The notes under the pieces: model-generated | Database searches by the model: none | The model's input: the letters and a program-made list of their open reading frames with translations, nothing else | What the model was told of the DNA's origin: nothing | From: Spirochaetaceae bacterium | GTDB lineage: Bacteria > Spirochaetota > Spirochaetia > CADAEX01 | Assembly: GCA_009778835.1 (NCBI GenBank) | Contig: WRFK01000082.1 | Location: 1 to 6,910, forward strand | Length of the DNA: 6,910 bases | Reading direction: 5' to 3' | Shown: positions 1-4,262 of the stretch, in pieces | Layout: the number at the start of each line of letters is the position of its first letter | Numbering within the stretch: the stretch's first letter is position 1 | Made by a program: the position numbers and the translations under genes

Positions 1-2
1 AA

Positions 3-383
3 TTTACTGTAGGAGTTATAGAGGATCAGCCTCTTGGAATTGGGGAAATCATCCCAAAGTTTTCCGAGATATTTGATTATAAAAGTAAATACCAGAAGGG
101 CGGTGCAGAGGAGATCTTCCCTGCAAAAATAAGTGCAGAACAAACAGAACTGCTAAGGTCAACTGCATTGAAAGCTCATAAGTCGCTCAGAATGGAAGGA
201 TACAGCAGAGTTGACTTTAGAATGGATCCAGATGGAAATATATGGTGCCTTGAGGTAAATGCTCTGCCGGGTATGACTGCGACAAGTCTGTTGCCTCAGT
301 CTGCTGCTGTAATGGGGATCTCTTTTCCAGATCTTTGCGAAAGAATTTGCATGATCGCCATAAAAAGAAATAAAATATGGTGA
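3..383 (+). CDS. ddl: D-alanine--D-alanine ligase, C-terminal part (5' end outside window)
   Basis: This cytoplasmic ATP-grasp ligase joins two D-alanines for the peptidoglycan stem peptide. The frame is open from base 3 and gives 126 residues to a TGA at 381-383; the family is usually 300-370 residues, so roughly the last third is present. Visible family motifs, in order, are the omega-loop FDYKSKY, the FPA segment, GYSRVDF (a metal-binding Asp) and CLEVNALPGMT (the metal-binding Glu and Asn, and the substrate loop). The Lys-Tyr pair of the omega loop (KSKY) is retained. From known Ddl/VanA comparisons this favours D-Ala-D-Ala over D-Ala-D-Lac specificity; that is inference. The end overlaps the next gene by 7 bases, which suggests co-transcription. 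An internal TTG at 168 is only a leucine codon of the larger gene and not a start. Confidence 0.93.
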   Translation, partial: FTVGVIEDQPLGIGEIIPKFSEIFDYKSKYQKGGAEEIFPAKISAEQTELLRSTALKAHKSLRMEGYSRVDFRMDPDGNIWCLEVNALPGMTATSLLPQSAAVMGISFPDLCERICMIAIKRNKIW

Positions 384-1441
384 GTTTATCCTTATTAACT
401 TTACTTAAAAAGCAGAAAATCGCTATATTCCTAATCCTTATGTTACCTCTGGTGATTCATGCTCAGACCAACCCTCAGACCGAGGTTATAGTAAAGAACG
501 CGAAAGGGGAATCGGTCTTTGCTTATCTGCCAGACACGCCGGATCCTGATATAAAGAATTTACCCAAAGAAATTACTGCGCATAGAGTAAAAGATCCTGT
601 TACGTTTATACGGCTTCTGGCAGAGTATATTACCGAAAAATCAAGCAATGATTATGAACGTGTAAAAAAAGCCCATGACTGGGTAGCTCTTAATATTAAA
701 TATGATACAGAGTCATATTTTTCAGGCAGGTACGCATCTCAGGACTTCAATGCTGTAATAAAGCGGGGATATGCAGTATGCGCAGGCTATGCGGATGTAT
801 TTAAGTATCTTTGCGATGCTTTGGAAATCAAATGCAGGATAGTATCAGGCTATGCCCGATGGAATATTGGCCGTGAAATATTCAAGAATCATAATGTATT
901 TAATACAAATCATGCATGGAATATTGTAACCATAGAGGGGGAAAATTATCTCATAGACAGCACATGGAATGCTGGTTACTTGAATGGGAAGAACTACGTA
1001 ATCAGGTACAAAACCGATTATCTATTTGTAGATCCTTCGCTTTTCATTTATGACCATTTTTCGGAGAAAGTATCTGATCAACTTTTAGATCCTCCGGTCA
1101 GCGCAGAAGAATTTAATAATCTTTTTTTTGTAAGACCGACATTTTTTAAAGTATTTGAAACTTGGCCAGACCTTGTCAGAATAAATGAAATTGTTGCAGG
1201 AGAAAATGTCACTTATGAATTTACCTTAAAAGAAGGGTATGACATGAGTTATGGCTGGTACACTCAACTTGGAGTGCAAAGTGGCAGCACTTCTTATCCG
1301 GGAAGAATGGATGTGTATAAAATTACAGTGCCAAATTTAAAGCCGGGAAAATACTTTCTAAGGATTTCTGTCAAAAAAAATAATGAACGTACCTACTGGA
1401 GCTGTGCTGAATTTGGATTTGTGGTAAAAGATAAAGATTAA
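377..1441 (+). CDS. Exported transglutaminase-like (KY peptidase-type) protein
   Basis: The protein has 354 residues. A Sec signal peptide is clear: basic KKQK at 11-14, a hydrophobic stretch to about 27, and likely cleavage after HA at 28-29. The mature protein carries a transglutaminase-like cysteine-protease fold. Cys135 lies in VCAGYAD, His179 in NHAWN and Asp194 in DSTW, so the whole Cys-His-Asp triad is intact. Downstream, LFVDPSLFIYDHF and QLLDPPVSAEEF (about 216-246) match the segment that follows the core in KY (kyphoscoliosis peptidase)-type proteins. Residues about 265-354 look beta-rich, perhaps Ig-like. Bacterial members are usually exported and of unknown substrate; protease or peptide-crosslink hydrolase are both possible. 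The ATG overlaps the ddl stop by 7 bases and has only a weak A/G-rich ribosome site, so it may depend on coupling. A T8 run sits at 1122-1129, in frame. Confidence 0.85.
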   Translation: MVSLSLLTLLKKQKIAIFLILMLPLVIHAQTNPQTEVIVKNAKGESVFAYLPDTPDPDIKNLPKEITAHRVKDPVTFIRLLAEYITEKSSNDYERVKKAHDWVALNIKYDTESYFSGRYASQDFNAVIKRGYAVCAGYADVFKYLCDALEIKCRIVSGYARWNIGREIFKNHNVFNTNHAWNIVTIEGENYLIDSTWNAGYLNGKNYVIRYKTDYLFVDPSLFIYDHFSEKVSDQLLDPPVSAEEFNNLFFVRPTFFKVFETWPDLVRINEIVAGENVTYEFTLKEGYDMSYGWYTQLGVQSGSTSYPGRMDVYKITVPNLKPGKYFLRISVKKNNERTYWSCAEFGFVVKDKD

Positions 1442-1483
1442 GGAAGCAAAAAAATCCGGAAGAGGAAAACTTGGTTAATATTT

Positions 1484-1488
1484 GGGAG
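1484..1488 (+). promoter_or_regulatory. Ribosome binding site deciding the TraB/GumN start
   Basis: GGGAG lies 8 bases before the ATG at 1497. It selects that ATG over the in-frame TTG at 1482, which it would overlap. Confidence 0.7.
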
Positions 1489-1496
1489 ATTTGAAA

Positions 1497-2657
1497 ATGA
1501 GAAAAAATATTTTTGTTATTATTGTATTATTCTTTGCACTATATTTACATGCTGAAACATCTGTCTGGAAGATAAGCAATGGAGATAATATTTTATATAT
1601 TGGAGGTACTATTCATATTTTACGTGAATCTGATTACCCATTACCTGAACCATTTTACACTGCTTTTGATGAATCGGAAATTATTGTGTTTGAAAGCACT
1701 GGCGATCCAATGGATATAATAAATAATGAACAAATAAAGTTGTTTATTGATGATTGCAATATTATCTCTGAAAAATTTTTAAATGAAGAAAAAATTATTT
1801 TGTTTAATGAATTAGTTACTCAGTTTAGTGTGATGCTGGAGACGCATGAAAAAGTTTATGACAGTTTTACTAATCCGGAAATAATTCTTACAGAGGATGA
1901 AACAAAAATATTTAATGAGATGCTTGCTATTATTATTAAAATATCAGAAGAATCTGCTGATGAACAAATAGCTGCTTATATAGAAGTTGCGCAAAATTTA
2001 GAAGCCAAAATGAATGTGAATGAAGAAATAAAAAGTTTTATAAATTTATTTTTAAATCCTGATAATAAATCATTAGAATTGATCCTAAGCAGTGAAACTT
2101 TTAATGTAATTGAATCATTATGCGAAAAATATAATTATCCTGTGCTGGAATTAAAATATTTAAAACCACATATGGCATATACAATATTAACTATGCATGT
2201 AATAACTCAATTTGCTACAGTGGATGGGGTAGATACTTATTTTTATGAAAAAGCAATTGAACAAGACAAGAAGGTTGAATACTTTGAGACACAGGAATTT
2301 CAGTTTAATTTATTGGCAAATCTTGGTAATGAATACGGTAACTCTTATTATGATTACATCTTTGCTGTACTTGATTCTTATAAAGAAAATCAGATGGAGA
2401 TGGAATTTTCCGAAATGGTTGATGTTTTAAAAAATGGCATAGTGGATAATGGAGCAATGGAATATGAAAGGGAATATTTTCCTTTAGTCTACGAGGCAAT
2501 GGTAAAAAACAGAAATAACTCATGGATGCCTGTGATCGAAAAATATTTAAAAACACCTGCAGTGGAATTTATACTTGTTGGTCAAGGACACTTGCATGGA
2601 CCTGATGGCTTGTTAAATCAATTGAGTGAAAAAGGCTATATGATTGAAAAAAAATAG
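1497..2657 (+). CDS. Exported TraB/GumN (Tiki-like) family protein, probable metallohydrolase
   Basis: I chose the ATG at 1497 (386 residues) over an in-frame TTG at 1482, because GGGAG at 1484-1488 is a well-spaced ribosome site (8 bases) for the ATG and would overlap the TTG. A signal peptide is evident: MRKN, a hydrophobic core, then cleavage after LHA at about residue 19. Family signatures are SVWKIS, the first GxxH motif GTIH (37-40), PLP, VFES (Glu66), GVDTYF (244-248), YFETQEFQ (about Glu264), RNNSW (339-343), and near the C terminus the second GxxH, GQGH (362-365), followed by LHGPDGLL and KGYMIE. In Tiki proteases the two GxxH motifs and a Glu make the metal site, so catalysis is plausible here but unproven. 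At 386 residues it is longer than typical bacterial members (about 260-300); the extra length is an acidic, helical-looking stretch at about 75-205. The gene looks more AT-rich than ddl. Its TAG stop lies on the edge of the CRISPR remnant. Confidence 0.87.
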   Translation: MRKNIFVIIVLFFALYLHAETSVWKISNGDNILYIGGTIHILRESDYPLPEPFYTAFDESEIIVFESTGDPMDIINNEQIKLFIDDCNIISEKFLNEEKIILFNELVTQFSVMLETHEKVYDSFTNPEIILTEDETKIFNEMLAIIIKISEESADEQIAAYIEVAQNLEAKMNVNEEIKSFINLFLNPDNKSLELILSSETFNVIESLCEKYNYPVLELKYLKPHMAYTILTMHVITQFATVDGVDTYFYEKAIEQDKKVEYFETQEFQFNLLANLGNEYGNSYYDYIFAVLDSYKENQMEMEFSEMVDVLKNGIVDNGAMEYEREYFPLVYEAMVKNRNNSWMPVIEKYLKTPAVEFILVGQGHLHGPDGLLNQLSEKGYMIEKK

Positions 2658-2723
2658 CGCGTGGATTGAAACTTTTGATGATTTACCAGAATCAACACAA
2701 TCTTAAGTCGCGCTCCACGCGAG
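2656..2723 (+). CRISPR. Solitary CRISPR remnant: half repeat, one spacer, half repeat (type I-C-like)
   Basis: Bases 2656-2672 read AGCGCGTGGATTGAAAC, which has the 3' end typical of type I-C repeats (GCGTGGATTGAAAC). Bases 2707-2723 read GTCGCGCTCCACGCGAG, which has the typical I-C 5' end (GTCGC plus a GC-rich stem). Joined through their shared AG they rebuild a 32-base repeat, the usual I-C length, with a GCGCTC/GAGCGC stem around a CACGC loop. Between them, 2673-2706 is 34 bases, a normal I-C spacer length. Orientation is + by the ATTGAAAC end. Neither outer half of the two repeats remains: the left side is coding sequence and the right side is unrelated AT-rich DNA. No leader and no cas genes are visible, and neither half can form the Cas5c-processed hairpin, so this is probably vestigial. 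The family assignment rests on remembered consensus and not on a search. Confidence 0.72.
2673..2706 (+). other. Spacer-like segment of the CRISPR remnant
   Basis: This is 34 AT-rich bases between the two half repeats. They contain a short inverted repeat, TGATT (2679-2683) and AATCA (2690-2694), around a 6-base loop. I see no second copy elsewhere in the window, so no local target can be named. Confidence 0.6.
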
Positions 2724-2752
2724 ATATGGTATAACCAGGAAAAAATAAGATA

Positions 2753-2785
2753 CAGCATGACCATTGACCTTTCTACTGGTCGCTG
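2753..2785. repeat. Imperfect inverted repeat in the intergenic region
   Basis: CAGC (2753-2756) and GACCA (2759-2763) pair with TGGTC (2777-2781) and GCTG (2782-2785). This gives a 9-bp stem with a 2-base bulge and a 13-base loop. A T5 run follows, but only at 2797-2801. That is too far for a standard intrinsic terminator, so it could at most be a weak transcript-end structure for the upstream operon. The rest of 2724-2803 holds nothing else I can name. Confidence 0.35.
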
Positions 2786-2803
2786 AGTACAAACTGTTTT
2801 TAA

Positions 2804-2832
2804 TTGACAATTATTATTTGTGCCTATAAAAT
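2804..2832 (+). promoter_or_regulatory. Sigma-70-type promoter for the small exported protein gene
   Basis: TTGACA (2804-2809) is a perfect -35 box. It is followed 17 bases later by TAAAAT (2827-2832) as the -10. Transcription should begin near 2839, leaving an untranslated leader of about 68 bases before the ATG at 2907. This makes the gene its own transcription unit, separate from the ddl operon. Confidence 0.7.
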
Positions 2833-2865
2833 TAAAATCAAAAACTATGAAGCAAGAGATAAATA

Positions 2866-2892
2866 TTTGATTTAGAGGTTTTCTAAATCAAA
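2866..2892 (+). promoter_or_regulatory. Leader hairpin abutting the Shine-Dalgarno sequence
   Basis: TTTGATTTAG (2866-2875) and CTAAATCAAA (2883-2892) form a perfect 10-bp stem with a 7-base loop inside the predicted 5' leader. The stem ends two bases before the GGAG (2894-2897). It could stabilise the transcript or gate ribosome access. There is no T-run after it, so it is not an intrinsic terminator. No known riboswitch class was recognised. Confidence 0.55.
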
Positions 2893-2893
2893 A

Positions 2894-2897
2894 GGAG
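2894..2897 (+). promoter_or_regulatory. Ribosome binding site of the small exported protein
   Basis: The core GGAG, in the context AAGGAGA, lies 9 bases ahead of the ATG at 2907. This is a strong site and fixes the start. Confidence 0.75.
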
Positions 2898-2906
2898 AAA
2901 AATATA

Positions 2907-3356
2907 ATGAAAAAGTTTTTTTCTATTGCAGGTCTTTTTTTTGTGTTAGTTTTTGCCATGAATGCCCAGGAAATTCCAGCAGGAATAAAAATGGGAATGA
3001 GTTACTCGCAAATTAAGCCTATAATGAAAAATGGAGAATGGCAGGCTCCTCAAGAAAACATATATATTTTTTTTAGTAATAATCCTGTTGGGATGTATTC
3101 TTTTCTTATTGATCCAAAAATAGGTCTCGTAGGATTCGAGATTAACATGATAGGTAAAACTTTAAATGATATTGTTAGCAGACTTACCCAATTCTATGGT
3201 TCTCCTGTTTCTTCTTCAGGTACCTATATATGGGGAATAGAAGGAAATTTGCCAGATAATATTTTGGGCATATCCGCAGGGATCAATACTGAAGCTGCCG
3301 CATTTGTTATGATAAGAATTATGTTTAATAACTCTCTTTCTCTCCTTGAAAGGTGA
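2907..3356 (+). CDS. Small exported protein of unknown function, BamE/SmpA-like motifs
   Basis: The protein has 149 residues. It has a clear Sec signal peptide, MKKFF plus a hydrophobic core, with likely cleavage after MNA at residue 20, leaving a mature protein of about 129 residues. I do not recognise the family. Two segments resemble each other loosely: IKMGMSYSQIKPIMKNGEW (27-45) and MIGKTLNDIVSRLTQFYGSP (81-100). Both have the pattern 'G-(M/K)-(S/T)-x-x-(Q/D)-I', and the second ends in YGSP followed by an IWG strand. This recalls the 'Gmt..eV...lG.P...W' half-repeats of small BamE/SmpA or BLIP-like periplasmic domains; it is a weak resemblance only. The mature protein has no cysteine, so it is not a lipoprotein. 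It has its own promoter, leader hairpin and strong ribosome site. A T8 run at 2935-2942 lies inside the signal-peptide codons. Confidence 0.75.
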   Translation: MKKFFSIAGLFFVLVFAMNAQEIPAGIKMGMSYSQIKPIMKNGEWQAPQENIYIFFSNNPVGMYSFLIDPKIGLVGFEINMIGKTLNDIVSRLTQFYGSPVSSSGTYIWGIEGNLPDNILGISAGINTEAAAFVMIRIMFNNSLSLLER

Positions 3357-3378
3357 TGAATTTTAAAATCAATTTATT

Positions 3379-3420
3379 GGGGCTGTCCATTAGTGTATGG
3401 CGTTGTAGCGCGTTAAAAAA
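3379..3420. other. Convergent intergenic stretch with possible insertion-sequence end
   Basis: The gap between the convergent genes (3357-3440) contains GGGGCTGTCC (3379-3388), which resembles terminal inverted repeats of several insertion-sequence families. It is followed by a GC-rich patch ending in GTAGCGCGTT and a run of seven A's (3414-3420). No matching inverted copy and no transposase are visible, so this is at best a relic. I see no convincing bidirectional terminator hairpin in this gap. Confidence 0.2.
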
Positions 3421-3440
3421 ATAATCGCTTGCAACTAAAG

Positions 3441-4262
3441 TTATTTATCTGCAATCACGTTCGCCCTAAAAAAATCCATATATTCTGCCAGGTAATTAAG
3501 AAAAAGGTATTGCAGCCCATTAAAAAATTCTTTTTCTACCAGAGCGCCTTCTTTTGTAATATATCTGTAGTGCCAGGGCTCATAATTGTACCCGGTTATC
3601 TTTTCATAATTTTCAGGGTAGGAGAGGGAAAAACCATATTTCCACCCATTTTCTTTAATCCATTTTCCTTCCGGAGTATCCTTAAACTCAAGCGTTATTG
3701 AACCAAAATCAATTACTGTTCCAAGCTGGTGCTGCGATGCTCCGGGCAAAGCAGAAAATTTATCAGTCTCTTCTTTTCCATGTATACCAACGTAATAATT
3801 ATAAAGGTTTTTCTGGTACTCATAAGACCTGAATGCAGATGAAACTAAAAGTTCTATTCCATTTGCAGCAGCATCACTGCTCATCTCTTTAAGCGCTGCA
3901 ATTGTATTTGCCCTTAGTTGCATCCCTTTTTTATTAACAGGAAAACCTTCTTTATCAAGGTCTTTTAGGTCAGATGGATTGAAATTTTCAGGAAGCTTTC
4001 TTGCTTTGTCTACAGGGAAAAAAATAAAATTCTTATCCTGATCAGATATTTTAATAAACCATTCAATATATGAAAGAAAAACAGCTCTATCTTTAATTAT
4101 TTTTTCCCTGACATCCGGAGGAAGGTTGCTAAGAGTTTCTGCAAATTCTTTTTGAGTGATTTTTATATTTCCTTCAACATATTTATCATTGCTGTTTATT
4201 TTTTGACATGAAACCATTAACAAACATATAAAAGCAATAATGGCAAATTTTATTAATTTCAA
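3441..4262 (-). CDS. VanY-like D-alanyl-D-alanine carboxypeptidase lipoprotein
   Basis: The protein has 273 residues. The N terminus is a lipoprotein signal: basic start, hydrophobic stretch, and LMVSC with the lipidated Cys at 19. The lipobox has Met at -3 and is therefore relaxed. The C-terminal two thirds are a VanY/DacB peptidase (M15 family): SSAFRSYEYQ (141-150; the substrate-binding Arg145), SQHQLGTVIDFG (176-187; zinc ligands His178 and Asp185), and EPWHYRY (228-234; catalytic Glu228, zinc ligand His231). All catalytic residues are present. It should remove the terminal D-Ala from peptidoglycan stem peptides while anchored in a membrane facing the periplasm. It starts with TTG, which overlaps the lon TGA as TTGA; the ribosome site is weak, suggesting coupling to lon translation. 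The next in-frame Met is residue 16, which would destroy the signal, so TTG is preferred. Nothing suggests a vancomycin-resistance cluster (no vanS, vanR, vanH or vanX). Confidence 0.92.
   Translation of the reverse strand: MKLIKFAIIAFICLLMVSCQKINSNDKYVEGNIKITQKEFAETLSNLPPDVREKIIKDRAVFLSYIEWFIKISDQDKNFIFFPVDKARKLPENFNPSDLKDLDKEGFPVNKKGMQLRANTIAALKEMSSDAAANGIELLVSSAFRSYEYQKNLYNYYVGIHGKEETDKFSALPGASQHQLGTVIDFGSITLEFKDTPEGKWIKENGWKYGFSLSYPENYEKITGYNYEPWHYRYITKEGALVEKEFFNGLQYLFLNYLAEYMDFFRANVIADK

Noticed and set aside
1122..1129. T8 run in the transglutaminase-like gene (also T8 at 2935-2942) as phase-variation tracts
   Set aside because: Runs of eight are common in DNA this AT-rich, and both genes are intact; no second out-of-frame allele is visible.
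2305..2556. - strand open frame within the TraB/GumN gene
   Set aside because: Fully antisense to a gene with clear family motifs; its own product has no recognisable features.
2656..2723. The half repeats viewed as a rho-independent terminator (CGCGTGGA with TCCACGCG)
   Set aside because: The arms are 48 bases apart and no T-run follows; the CRISPR reading explains more of the sequence.
2779..2787. GTCGCTGAG, 72 bases after the right half repeat, as a possible further degenerate CRISPR repeat
   Set aside because: Only GTCGC matches, the spacing is off by 6 bases from the 66-base unit, and it is better explained as part of the 2753-2785 inverted repeat.
3406..3413. TAGCGCGT also occurs at 2655-2662, suggesting another repeat half
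   Set aside because: Only 8 bases are shared; the diagnostic GGATTGAAAC is replaced by an A-run.
3..4262. Ddl plus VanY-like protein as a vancomycin-resistance cluster
   Set aside because: They are on opposite strands with four genes between or around them. There is no vanH, vanX or two-component system, and the ligase keeps the Lys-Tyr omega-loop typical of normal D-Ala-D-Ala ligases.
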